Positions 33,441 to 44,529 of a stretch of 64,000 nucleotides of DNA are shown here, in pieces. Source of the DNA: Anisodus tanguticus (lineage: Eukaryota > Streptophyta > Magnoliopsida > Solanales > Solanaceae); assembly GCA_034509755.1 (NCBI GenBank), contig CM067541.1, forward strand, positions 4,080,001 through 4,144,000. The letters are read 5' to 3'. Position 1 is the first letter of the stretch. Each line of letters begins with the position of its first letter. The translations under genes were made by a program, and so were the position numbers. The notes below the pieces were generated by a model, which was given only the letters and a program-made list of their open reading frames with translations, made no database searches and had not been told where the DNA came from.

Positions 33441-35510
33441 TAGGCCGAGGATGTTCCCAAGACAGCTTTCCGGACTCGTTATGGGCTTTATGAGTTCTTG
33501 GTAATGTCATTTGGGCTTACCAATGCCCCCACAATGTTCATGGACTTGATGAATGGGATATTCAAGCCGTATTTGTATTCCTTTGTGATTGTGTTCATTG
33601 ATGGCATCTTGATATATTCGAAGAGTCGGGAGGACCGTGAGCGTTATTTGAGAGTGGTTCTTGGTTTATTGAAGAAGAAGAAGCTATACGCTAAGTTCTC
33701 AAAGTATTAATTTTGGTTGAGTTATGCAGCATTCTTGGGACACATGATGTCTAAGGATGGGATCATGATTGACCCTAAGAAGATAGAAGTAGTCAGGGAC
33801 TGACCTAGACCGACTTCTGTGACGGATATTCGAAGTTTTGTGTGTCTTGGTAACTACTATCGCCGGTTCGTCAAGGGTTTATCTTCTATCGCTTTGCATC
33901 TGACGCGTTTGACTCAGAAGGAAGTGCCTTTTCAGTGATCCGATATTCCGGAGGGGTATATGGACTTCGTGGATCCTCCATGGGTGTACGGATCATAATA
34001 AAACCTTGACGTACTATATACCGAATTGATAAAGGTATCTTGCATATGCATTGCATTCATATCATACATATTTATGCCCTGTCATTGATTAATTATGGAT
34101 GGACTTGTATTTGGAGTGAATGTTGATGACTTGACTAGATTCTGGACATAAAGGATTATACTTGCTACTTGATAATTGGATTATTGTGTGAACTCTATGA
34201 ACCATTCTATGGGGTACGTGACTTACTTGGATTATTGATGTTAGTATACGATTACTTGGTGTCAACTCGGTATTTATCTCTAATTATGTATTTTCCATCG
34301 TGATCGGCCTATGATGTCTACGGGCGTACGTGTGTACTCACGTTACGCTTGTTGCATTATTTTTGGATGGAGATTCAGTACTTTCCACCTCCGCAGGACC
34401 ATGTAGTTGAGTTCGAGTGGTTGATCTTCAGCGGTCAGGGTGAGGATGCTACCTCCAGCATACCCTTGGATTCTCCTTCTCTATTATAGTTTTTTATTCA
34501 CATTTGAAAGACATGTTCAAACTATGTATTCAGTTTTGGAACTCGTTGCCCATTTCTAGGGATGACAACAAATCCAGATCCAGATCCACCGGGTCCATAA
34601 AAATCAGATCCAAATCCGGATCTGGATCCACATGTAAAAAAAATTGTCTTGCTAAGTTTTTTTTTGAACTGACAAACGATTTTTACTTAACTAACAGTTT
34701 ACTGTGTTTCAATTTTGAAATGTTCATATGAGATATTTTGTTCGTTGTCTCGTTTTGATTGTGAGCTATTAATTGAAAATGTTGGACAATGACAATAGTT
34801 GTAAAAAATGCTGACTAGTATTTTCACAATGCAGAACTTGCATGGGCTTGGAATCTTCACAAATGAAGTGAATATAATTTTAACTACTTGTCTATGGAGA
34901 TGTTAGTCATTCACTAATATAAAATTGATTTTATTATCGAAGTTACCTCTTTATTTTTGGTTTTTGAGTTAACGCGGGGATAAATTAAATTTATTTTGTG
35001 AATTAAACTTGCAAGGATGTGCTTAGCAATTTTAAGAAAATACTTATAAAATTACATTCTAGGTTATGAATATATTTAATAAAAGACGGATCCATGGGTC
35101 AGATCTGGACGTGATACAAATCTCAAATACAAGATCCAGATCCAGATCCGATCCGTCAGAAATGGATCCGGGTATGATCCGGATCCGTCGGGTCCAAATT
35201 TTAAAGATCCATATCCTATAAAACGGATCTGGATCCACCGGACCGGGTCCAGGATCCACTGCCATCTCTACCCATTTCAGACTTGTGTCGTATTTTAGTT
35301 CTCTTGCATTCATAAACTAGATCACTTGAGAGTTGTTTGGATGTATCAGACTTATTATTTTTGTTTCACATTTATATTATGAGATAGATTATATAGTATT
35401 TGATATCTTTCGCTTTGTTTTATATCATGTCTTGTGAATGATTGGAAGTAGTTCGCCTACCAGTGGAATTATGTAGGTGCCACCACAATTCCTGAAAAGG
35501 GGTCGTCACA
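33441..35510 (+). mobile_element. Ty3/Gypsy fragment, split by a hAT MITE
   Basis: From about 33441 the sequence switches to a Gypsy reverse transcriptase: TRYGLYEFLVMSFGLTNAPT, LYSFVIVFIDGILIYSKS (33498-33710), then GHMMSKDGIMIDPKKIEVV and IRSFVCLGNYYRRFVKGL with stops. The catalytic FIDD reads FIDG, so one active-site Asp is lost. After a deletion (about 33990) comes non-coding 3' sequence (YFPPPQDHVVEFEW-like codons near 34390), interrupted by the MITE at 34557-35270 and resuming to a GGTGCCACCACAATTCC and GGGGTCGTCAC end near 35510, typical of chromovirus-type Gypsy LTRs. Confidence 0.75.
34557..35270. mobile_element. hAT-type non-autonomous element with perfect 8-bp duplication
   Basis: The flanks carry a perfect CCCATTTC repeat (34549-34556 and 35271-35278). 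Termini are TAGGGATGACAA and, inverted on the right, TAGAGATGGCAG. Both subterminal regions are packed with GGATCCGGATC/AGATCCAGATCC words that pair with each other. 714 bp; no coding capacity. Confidence 0.88.
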
Positions 35511-35840
35511 AAAGCTAAGCAAGTACATAAGCACACAAGTATAACTTATTTGGAGGAAAATAAAACTGGCATAACAAATTATATGCAAGGCATGTAGCTG
35601 AAAGAAAGTCCCCATTTTCTCTTAAACGAGCGAGAGGTCTCCCTCTAAGTAAAGGCAAGATCTTTAATCCTACAAATCATTACAACTAAAATATAATAGA
35701 GACAATCGTCGATATGCCTGTCAACAAATTGGAAAAGGGGTATGCATGAAAACTATCCGTAGAAAGCACATTTAGATTGGACGATTAAAACAAAGGAAAA
35801 AAAGAGAGAAGAAAATGGAAAGAAAGAAGAAAAACTAAAA

Positions 35841-35913
35841 TGTTGCTGCCCAGGATCGAACTGGGGACCTTTAGTGTGTAAGACTAACGTGATAACCACT
35901 ACACCACAGCAAC
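35841..35913 (-). tRNA. tRNA-Val (anticodon UAC)
   Basis: On the minus strand a full cloverleaf can be drawn: acceptor stem GTTGCTG pairs 7 of 7 with CAGCAAC, then discriminator A; D arm GTGTAGTGGTTATCAC; anticodon arm TTAGT-CTTACAC-ACTAA with anticodon TAC; T arm CCCAG-TTCGATC-CTGGG. Boxes A and B (GTGGTGTAGTGG and GTTCGATCC) are good pol III internal promoters, and TTTT follows directly as terminator. The acceptor stem differs from the usual plant GGTTCCG form as I remember it, but is fully paired. No CCA is encoded, as expected for a nuclear gene. Confidence 0.9.
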
Positions 35914-36525
35914 CTGTTGCTGCATCTTTTACGTTTCGATATCACATTCGTTTTGTGATTTTACATTGTTTTTTAGCTGTTGCTAGCAAATAGGAGTAAT
36001 ATTGGATTTGGGAGTAATTTTTTATTGTTTTGCAATCTATGTTTGTGTCGCTGGTGATTAAAGAGGGCAAACTTTCTTGTTATCCCATATAAGCATCGAA
36101 TATTTTTTAATCTAGTAATATTAGAGACAATCTTCTAATAATAAATATGAACTCATTCAACCTTTCTTCTCTATGTAATAGGGAAAAAAAATTATACCAT
36201 CAAGACTAACAAGCTTATGGTATAAACAAGTTAGCAATATGTAGGATATAAGTCGTAAAAGAGCTTTATCAAAGGTGGAAAGTAACGAGTGGAAATTTAA
36301 GATTTAAGCTTATCCCCCGGATATTTTCAGTCTTATTTTCGAAAAATAAACACTATAATGGATTTTCAAATTTCACAGGTGAAACTTCATGAAAATATTT
36401 TAAAGTTTCACTTGTAAAATTTAGAACTCCATGATATTGACTATTTTCAGGAAATTTTTACATGATGTAGCTAACATATAAGATGTATTTAAGTATAATA
36501 ACTACACTTTAAAATATATTACTTG
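35914..36525. other. AT-rich intergenic DNA
   Basis: An imperfect direct copy of the tRNA end (TGTTGCTGC at 35915) abuts the tRNA gene. A short inverted pair (TTTCACAGGTGAAACTTCATGAAAATATTTTAAAGTTTCACTTGTAAAA, 36370-36420, given by its position) may form a local hairpin. No gene is seen. Confidence 0.4.
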
Positions 36526-36529
36526 TTGC

Positions 36530-38440
36530 ACCCGTTTTTAACCCCCTCACTGCGAAGAAGAGGGATCTAACATGGTCGCGGCGTATTGGTGATTCCTAAA
36601 TTAATTAATGCTTAAGGAGTCGCCACCTAATTATTCTACGGTGAATTAGAACACCTAAATTTCAATATAAATGCTGCAAAATAAACTCCGATTAATGGTC
36701 TGCTAATCTATGTGATTTTGGGTAAGGGTTCTTTATTATCCTAAAGGGAAGGGGTTAGGCATCCTTTAAAATTCGCTAACAACGGTTATCCAATCAAACT
36801 TAGGTTAATTATTATGCTAAGAAAATGCATGTTTAAAAGTATAAAGTTAATTAAAAGGATGTTGCAAGTAGTTAATAAAAGGATGCATTTTGATAACGTA
36901 AATTTTTTTTACCACTTATATTCTTTTTGAGGAGTCTCGCAAAGGTGATTGCGATTCGGAGAAATAAATTCCAGCATAAAATCCAAAAAGTATGCATGAC
37001 ATTGTTTATAAAAAATACATGTAAAATTGATTTTTTTTTTTTGATAAAAGCATGCACTTGTATGACCTTGTTTATAAAATACATGTAAAGATTTTTGGAT
37101 AAAAAACATGCATTTGTATGGTCTTGTTTATAAAATACATGTGAGTTAATTTTTGGATAAAAGCATGCATTTGTATGGCATTGTCCATAAAATACCTATT
37201 TTTTGGTAATTGATAGTAGGGAGAAAAACAAATTATTTGTAATGCAAAGAAATGATTAACATGGAAATCATTTTAAATCACAAATCAGATAAAAATAAAT
37301 TCTTATTTGTATGATTAATAATGCGAATAAAGGATGACCCAATTGTTTTGAAAGTTTTAAACATGCATGACAAGCCTAAAATAAATAAACTAGCGGCGGA
37401 TTTCTAATTTTAAACTACCCTATAAATTTATCCATTCAAGACCTAATTATTCTAAGTATTCCATGATCGCACAAAGTTGAGTAATTAAATTACAACCGGA
37501 AAAGTAAAAGGGTGGTATTAAAGAATTAAAAGCGGCGACTAGGGTGGATGACGATGTCATCCCGCCCTATTTATTTAGAAGTCCCGAGTGCAGGAGAATG
37601 CAATGAACGTGGATGCGGGTCTTCGTTTGATAATAGTCATGATGAGTCTCATAACGAGACTCTTCGTTGCTCCCGATGTGTTTCATGTAAATAAAAGAAA
37701 AGAAAAGGATTAGTAGACGGAACATGAAAATATATACATAAGAAAATATAAATAAATAATTCATGAAAAGTAATATGTTGTTGGACCTCATATTTGATAC
37801 ACAACATAGATAACAAGAAGGGAAAAGAGAACAAGGAAAGAGAAAGGCTTGCATATTTGGGTCTAGATGGCACAAAATAGGCTAGGCATAGTCATATAGA
37901 GTCATGTTTATGCTATGTATTAGGCATAGGGACATTTCCAAATAAATATAGTAGGGTCAAGAAGGTTGTTAAGAAGATACCAAGTCAAACAATTATCATA
38001 CCACAACTAGCCAACATTTAAAACCTACTAAAATAAATACAGGGGCTCAACAAGACAGCGTACTTCAACATTTCTAATCTACAGCTAACCCATAAAGATC
38101 CAGTCCACACAGACATACACATAGCTTCACATTTACCAACTTAAACTCATGCATACATGTTGTATAGGCATACTGGCTGATATTCAAAACTAGTCTACCA
38201 TATACCATTCCTAAATCATAGAAGACATGTGAACAGATCAAACAATCATGTATCTAAGTCTATGAAGTAACTAAAGCTCGGTCACCACTTTCAAGAGATT
38301 TCAGACATACCAAAGACCAAACTATAATCACACATTTAAAACATAACTATTTTAGAACATGATTCTTGGAGCAGAAATAAACATATTATTTAATGACCTA
38401 TATCATATCTTTACTAAACAAGTATTAAGATAATATACAC
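36530..38440. repeat. unclassified retroelement-like region
   Basis: The block from TTGCACCCGTTTTTAACCCC through GGAGTCGCCACCTAATTATT, GGTAAGGGTTC and AAGGGGTTAGGCATCC (36530-36770) is one I recall as a high-copy sequence of Solanaceae, usually non-coding. The remainder up to 38440 has a GGCGGCGACTAGGG-like segment (37530) and no open frame with a domain. Ends and class are not determined. Confidence 0.4.
36987..37196. repeat. tandem repeat, about 4 units of 50-60 bp
   Basis: The unit GCATGCATTTGTATGGTCTTG, TTTATAAAATACATGT and TTTTTGGATAAAA recurs from 36990, 37050, 37108 and 37163 with small indels. It lies inside the retroelement-like region. Confidence 0.75.
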
Positions 38441-38449
38441 GTCACATAA

Positions 38450-39125
38450 TGCCTACCGTTGGAGTTGATTTTTGGGGCGTTAGTGTGCATTAATCAGCCA
38501 TTACTTGGCTGATTAACTCCTCCATAATCAGCCCTCCTTCAATGGCCCATAAACAACCTCTCTAATGGCCATTAACAACCCTCTTTAATGGCCATTAACA
38601 TCCCTCACCAATGGCTATTAACAGCCTTGTTTTGTCAGTTGAAGAGTCCCTCCTTCATGCTATATATTGATGCCTTTTTGGCTCAATAACGTGACACACA
38701 CACACACAAAATATACACAGCAGAAACAGAGACACACTATATACACAGAGACAAAACAGAAGAGAAAGTTAGTCCAAAAATGTTGGACGAAAACAAAAAC
38801 TCTTCCTTCCTTTTCCATTTCTTCAGCAAGACGTTTCGTGTTTGTTTTCTTCGTCAGACTCAACCTATTTGCTTTGTAGCGTTGAGATTAAAGTGTTGTT
38901 TTATCTTGGGATATTATTGCCCTCTAACGTAAAAGCATATATACGGGGCAATCTTGTCTTAAGGACAGAGTATCATCACTCGACTCAGCACACAGTTGTA
39001 ACCATTCAGATTTAGTGTTTCTTGATTTCAGGTTATCAAGATTCAAGACTCAACAACTTTGCGGCAGTTCTGAACATTGCCTATTTGTTTATCCTTTCGA
39101 ACACTTGTAATATTTATTTATCAAC
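38450..39125 (+). repeat. LTR-like repeat, copy 2 (plus)
   Basis: This is the same family as copies at 20570-21535 and 39480-40320, in plus orientation. From 5' to 3': CAGCCATTACTTGGCTGATT, then four tandem words of the form TAATGGCCATTAACAACCCT (38540-38630), a TATATATTGATGCC promoter box (38662), a CA-rich leader, GTTTTATCTTGGGATATTATTGCC, GGGGCAATCTTGTCTTAAGG, and the tail TCGAACACTTGTAATATTTATTT. It behaves as a solo LTR; no coding part is attached. Confidence 0.65.
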
Positions 39126-39479
39126 TTATATTTAGTACAGATACTTACTAATCCTTTATTCGTACTTTATGTGACATAGTTTGACTTGACATAAAATTAA
39201 ATAAAGATAGGAAAAACTATAGAAATTGTAGTTTTAAACATGTCAATGCATAGTGTGAAATAGAACTTTTGAAACTCGCGGTGTTAAACATGTCTATGGA
39301 GTAAGTAATAGTTAACTTTCTAATGAATTAATTACATAAATATTCTTACAATGTTTGTACATAAAAGTTACTACGAGGATAGCGAAGGGAACAGGGTAAA
39401 GCAATCTGAAATGGGCTCTAAAAATATCTGACTCCTTCGATTTGTTGGATATAATTGTTTGAATCAAAGCAGTACGGAA

Positions 39480-40320
39480 AGTAAATAAATATTACAAGTG
39501 TTCGAAAGGATAAACTAGCAGCCAAGATTATAATTGCCGCAAGCTTGTTGAGTCTTGAATCTTGATATCCTGAAATAAAGAAACACTAAATCTGAATTGT
39601 TATAACTGTGGTTGAGTCGAGAGATGACTCTCTGTCTTTAAGACAAGATTGCCTCGTATATATGCTTTTACGTTAGCAGGCAATAGTCTCCCAAGATAAA
39701 ACAACAAACTATCAAATGTGCAAAGCCTACACAAATGACCACATTGAAGAACACAAATAAAAAAGATTGCTATGAGAATGATTACTATTAGGAAAATCTT
39801 ATCTCTTTGTGGTGTTGTTAATTTGTGTGTACTACAGAATTGAGTCAAATGCCTCAATTTATAGGTGTTCAAGATGACTCTTCATATACCCATGTAATGG
39901 CCCTTCAATGCCAAGTAATGGCCATTGAATCCCCGTGATGACCAGCCAAGTAATGGCACAAGTAATGGCCATTTAAATGCCATATAATGGCCCTTTAATT
40001 CACCAATTAATGCAGCCAAATAATGGCTGATTTATGGAGGAAAACTGTCATTTTAATGCTCCAAAACCTCTCCATAATCAGCCAAACTTTTGGAATTCCG
40101 TCCGAGTGGTGCCACGGCCCTTTCCGGTGCCGCACTATCTTACACTTTGCACAATCCTTCCTTCGTTTACCGACGTAGAACACTTGTTATTTAGTCAATA
40201 ACCGTCCATTATTCTATGTCTCAAATATTTACTTATGTACCAATATCTCTTTCACTAACGAAATTTACGATACTTGGCACTACGAGTGCACGTGTGTGGA
40301 AACGACGTTTCCTACGAGTG
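39480..40320 (-). repeat. LTR-like repeat, copy 3 (minus)
   Basis: Copy 3 is inverted with respect to copy 2: AAATAAATATTACAAGTGTTCGA at 39484 mirrors TCGAACACTTGTAATATTTATTT at 39099. On the minus strand it has a TATA box (CCTATAAATTGAGGCATT, complement of 39850-39867), AATGGCCATT words in the presumed U3 (39890-40010), and an outer part shared with copy 1 (ACCAATATCTCTTTCA, AACGAAATTTACGAT, GCACGTGTG). Its outer end lies only about 300 bp upstream of the ERF start codon. Confidence 0.65.
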
Positions 40321-40413
40321 GAGTCCAATTGTTCGAGTCATAAATAATGAGATAAACTTAATTCTACATTAGTAAATTTCCAACTGGATTTAGGATTAGT
40401 TACTTATATAATA
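40289..40413 (+). promoter_or_regulatory. ERF gene promoter elements (G-box and TATA)
   Basis: A TATATAATA box at 40405-40413 is well placed for the ERF gene, about 210 bp before its ATG. A G-box CACGTG lies at 40289-40294, in a CACGTGTG context that also fits an ABA-responsive element. The G-box falls in the outer part of LTR-like copy 3 and has a counterpart in copy 1 (21523-21528). Confidence 0.5.
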
Positions 40414-40620
40414 AGCTTTTCTTTGCTCTATTTTCTTCACGTTTAGCTAATATCCATCTGAGTTTCTAACTTTCGTTTTTCAATCAAATCATCAGTTGTG
40501 TCTCAGTTCTTTTTTTATTTAACTTTTTTAGTTTTTCGATGTCACCAAATCTTATTTTCTTCTTTGAATGTTTCAGTAATCCACCTCAATTTTAATGAGA
40601 ATTTGCAGTTAGAAGTGACA

Positions 40621-41730
40621 ATGGCTGCATCCAAGCATAGTAGCAAATCAAAGAAGCCCATGGAAGAAGAAATGCATTGGCAGATAGATAAAGGCAAGAA
40701 CTTCCAGAGACAACAATTGTGGCCAGTTTCTCAAGAAACTTCCATGTCTGGCAGACCTTTCAAGATGATCAAAAATCCTGAAAGCCAGCATCACTCTTTT
40801 CAATCCTCTGTTTCTTCATCCCATCATGCTCTATTTCCATCCCCTGTTTCATATGGTACTCCCACATACTCTGGTTTTTCATCATTTCCTTCTCCATCTT
40901 CATCGCCGACTCTGTCTACCGTTATTTTTCCTTTAGCCTTAGATGGAACTCAGCAATCTACGGAAAGTTTACATCAATTGAGATCTCACGAGACGCCTCT
41001 GTTTCGCCCCACGCTGCATCAAAATCAGCAGCAAATGATCTCATTTTCTGCTCAATACCCACAAAAAAATGCAGGGCAATTGGGAGCTTTCCAGAATCCG
41101 CTGCACCATTGGAATGAAACATCAAATTTAAGTCCAAGTGGGAGTATGACGATGATGGTGAATAAATCGGGACAGGATTACAGAGATGCTGCTCTGTTTA
41201 GACCTCTGTTACATCCTTATTCAACGACGAAACTCTATAGAGGAGTGAGGCAGAGGCATTGGGGTAAATGGGTAGCAGAGATTCGTCTACCCCGAAAAAG
41301 GACTCGTCTTTGGCTTGGTACTTTTGACACTGCTGAATATGCAGCCATGGCTTATGATCGCGAGGCGTATAAGTTGAGAGGAGACAATGCTAAGCTCAAT
41401 TTCCCTGAACTTTTCCTTAGTAAAAATAAAGGGAATACCCCTGAATTGCAACTTCCCCATCACCCACAACCTGAAGGTGAAAATTTTGAAGAGGACTCGG
41501 GGATCGGGTCGAGTGAGGGTATTGCTAGTGATGGAGTTCAAGGGAATGTGGAGAATTCTGATAAGTCGTCGCAATTACTGTTATCTGATTTCGAGGCTTG
41601 GTTTAATGCAATTCCAGAAGGTTCAGTTTGGGATGATTTGGATATTCACTTTGGGAGTGTCCATTATAATTCTGATCAGCCGGAAAATGCTGCACCATCA
41701 TCTTCTTCTTCTTTTCTGCCTTTCATTTGA
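40621..41730 (+). CDS. AP2/ERF transcription factor, DREB A-6 (ERF053/ERF054-like)
   Basis: An intronless 369-residue protein. The frame is open from 40498, but ATG at 40621 (MAASKHSSKSKK) is the likely start: the 41 residues before it are a hydrophobic translation of the 5' UTR. The single AP2 domain lies at residues 205-263: LYRGVRQRHWGKWVAEIRLP, then WLGTFDTAEYAAMAYDREA and LRGDNAKLNFPE. The RLP (Leu where DREB1/2 have Glu) and the whole domain match the A-6 subgroup with RAP2.4 and ERF053/ERF054. Family members act in the nucleus and bind DRE/GCC boxes in drought, salt and heat responses. The N-terminal half is Ser/Pro/Gln-rich, and the C-terminus has the acidic, aromatic stretch FEAWFNAIPEGSVWDDLDI, a likely activation region. 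A Ser run closes the protein (SSSSSFLPFI). The nearest repeat ends 300 bp upstream. Confidence 0.92.
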   Translation: MAASKHSSKSKKPMEEEMHWQIDKGKNFQRQQLWPVSQETSMSGRPFKMIKNPESQHHSFQSSVSSSHHALFPSPVSYGTPTYSGFSSFPSPSSSPTLSTVIFPLALDGTQQSTESLHQLRSHETPLFRPTLHQNQQQMISFSAQYPQKNAGQLGAFQNPLHHWNETSNLSPSGSMTMMVNKSGQDYRDAALFRPLLHPYSTTKLYRGVRQRHWGKWVAEIRLPRKRTRLWLGTFDTAEYAAMAYDREAYKLRGDNAKLNFPELFLSKNKGNTPELQLPHHPQPEGENFEEDSGIGSSEGIASDGVQGNVENSDKSSQLLLSDFEAWFNAIPEGSVWDDLDIHFGSVHYNSDQPENAAPSSSSSFLPFI

Positions 41731-42279
41731 ACCAATCAAGAGCCTGCAACCATTCAATGAATTGCCTTGTGTTACTAGATTTCAAGACGTTCACTGAATC
41801 ATCCTTCACAATGTTTTCATACATATATCCATTAGAGGAACTTGCATTAGGCTCAACTTTTCATGTCACTTGAGAATTTACACACCATCCTTCTTCATAG
41901 CCTTTTCTTCTCAACCCCGTTTTAATTATCCGTTTTTCAGCAGTAGGAGATCGGTATTTTTCGATCATCTCCTCTTTCATGGGTTGCATATTTTAGGTCA
42001 GGCCTGTGAATTAGTTCATCATTTTCATCTTTGTTCATCTATTTTCTCACTGGTTGCCAGATTTTTTCATGGAACAACCTGTGTTTACTACTTTACTCTT
42101 TGGAGAGTCTTTTAACTCTTCAATTTATTCCCCCTCAGCCTTTTTAGTGATTGTTTATTTTGGAGTTTTACATAGTTTTCTTTCTTCCACCAGAACCATT
42201 ATTTGCAGAATGGCTGCATATTTTATGCTTTTCTTGCAAGCTGGTACTTTCATTACTATCTAGTTATGTTTGTTTTATT

Positions 42280-42348
42280 ATGGTTCGGCCCTTCCTCCGT
42301 TCCTCAGACCCTCGCGCATTGTCGGAGCATAGTGCACCGAGCTTTTTT
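42280..42348 (+). mobile_element. SINE 3' remnant downstream of the ERF gene
   Basis: GGCCCTTCCTCCGTTCCTCAG, CGCATTGTCGGAGCATAGTG and CACCGAGCTTTTTTTT follow the 3' part of the same SINE type as 61879-61980 (there reverse-complemented). It may lie in the ERF 3' UTR or just past it. Confidence 0.6.
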
Positions 42349-42596
42349 TTATGTTGTTTTATTATGCTTTCAGTTTCAGTAGTTTGGGAGACTGTTTTTT
42401 GATCTCCTACTATTGATGGAGTACTAGTTATGTAGACTGTACTTGTTAATGTTTGTTTCAGATTTGTGTGTTGTTTTCTGTAAAGTATCAGTTCAACATC
42501 TATCCTATTTTGATTATTTTGCATGTTCAAATCCAATGCGAATCCCCATTTTTAAGTCCCTTAAAATGTGTGGTATTAATAATGTTCTAACAAATA

Positions 42597-42855
42597 GTCC
42601 CTCGGTCTCAAATTATTGTTGGTGATTCTCTTTTATCAGCTTTTACAAAATATTAATTAAGAGGGAATTTTTACTATTTTGTCTTTTTAAGATATTTTTT
42701 CATCTACAATTGAAGTGTGCACAGTATTATTCAAAAACAGATCACTATTAAAGATAAAATGGGAAAAAAATAATTTTATCTTGAATTTTTAAAATAATAA
42801 ATAATTAAGATAACTATTTTAAAAAATCACGACAAATATTTTTAGACGGAGGGAG
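42597..42855. mobile_element. Stowaway-like MITE with TA duplication
   Basis: The ends GTCCCTCGGTCTCAAATTATT and (inverted) CTCCCTCCGTCTAAAAATATT are flanked by TA at 42595-42596 and 42856-42857. Its 259 bp hold no coding sequence. Confidence 0.8.
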
Positions 42856-42857
42856 TA

Positions 42858-44529
42858 AGAAACATTATATTTATTCATACATATCTTGTGTTAGAACAAA
42901 TATAATAAATAAAATAAAATTTTGACTTTGAGGCGTGAAAGATAATTATTTTTGAAGAGATTCTCTTGCCTTTCATTTTCAATTTGACAAGTATTGTGAT
43001 GGAGTTCGAATTTCATGGATAAAATTCTTGTTTGACAAGTACTCTGATGAAGTTCAAACTCACGGACAAAGTTCTGAATTATCAGCGGTAAAACTATGAG
43101 CTCAAGGAGAAGTAGGTTTTCGCGTTTAGCTTGGGGTATTTTTATTTATCTAATCTAACTTATTATAAAGTGGCTAAATATTTTATTTTGTGATGGCAAA
43201 ATTTTCATTAACGATCTAAAAAGTGGCTCTTTAGTCTTTACCTATTTTCTCCCCTAACAAGTGGATTTTAGCCACCGATATGGAGAACCCTTATTTTCTA
43301 TTCAGTTCGGTAGGGATTCAGGATTCGCGTTGCGTACGGTCCAGTTAAGAGGAAAGTGCTACCTAACATTACTTTTTTTCATACTCATGACAAGAACCAG
43401 AGACCTCTAATTAAGGGTGGAGGAATGAATTCAAAATTTTCACTAAGGATGTGCGGGAAAAAATGCAATACATGAGGTTTGAATTTAGAACCTCAAGATG
43501 AATTTTGAACACCCTAAACCACTAAACCGGCCTCAAATTTTGTGTTAGGGTGTTCAAAATTTATATATGTACCCACAAAATAAAAAAATGGAGTACCTTA
43601 TATATATAGTGTAACTTTTTGTCGAGGGTGTTCGGGTGAACACCCTCGGCTCCTACTAGATCCTCCCCTGAGAGGGATCCTATCCATCCCACCACAATCT
43701 TTGTTGGTCACATATTACAAACTATCACAACATCTTAGATTAACAACAAAAGGTTATCAATTGTATAATTAGCGTGCTTTTCGTGGTTATTTCCTCTTCT
43801 TTTTTTTAAAAAAAAAAAATCTAACTAGAACTCAATTTGGTGTGACAAAAGTGGAGCCATTTGCCGTCCCATGAGATCATCATCATTTCTTGATGAGGAA
43901 ATGATAAGCTTAAAAATTGTCATTTCCTAATAAAAGATGAAAACTATTAATATTGTGGTTAGATAACTAATGATTATGTTTAAATGTTTGATGGTCCTAG
44001 CTTAGACTTAAAGAATGATAAACATTGATGTCATGGTGCGGCTGCTGTACTTTGATCTACACAATAGAAAATTAATTCCCATGCCAATTTCTTAATGACA
44101 ATGTCCTTTCTAAATGTATGCAAGATATTTTTCCTAGGATGTGGTGATTTGCCAATGAACAAACTTTTATATTAAAAGTTGAGCAATCATGCATATATAA
44201 TCCTAGGATCTTTATTAGTACATCTTTTACTAAGGTTAACGAATATTGTTACATCTGAAGTCCTTTATATGATTATAACATTTCATAACAATTTGTAAAA
44301 GAGTTGAGGGGTCATTTAGTTCATATATTGCAGAAAGTATTTTCTATATGGTGATTAACATTGAAAGGATTTTTATACGGCAACTAATAATGTATGAATG
44401 ATTATGCAGAGAATAATCTTATAAGGAATGTTATACAGGTATTACATACTTTTATGGGCATTTTCATCTGTAAATTCGTTGATATTTATATTGCTAATAC
44501 ACAATTTTATTCCATACTATATCAAGTAA

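Noticed and set aside
40498..40620. Upstream extension of the ERF frame (MSQFFFYLTF start)
   Set aside because: It is the 5' UTR read through; the ERF family begins at the later ATG and the extension is hydrophobic, unlike these proteins.
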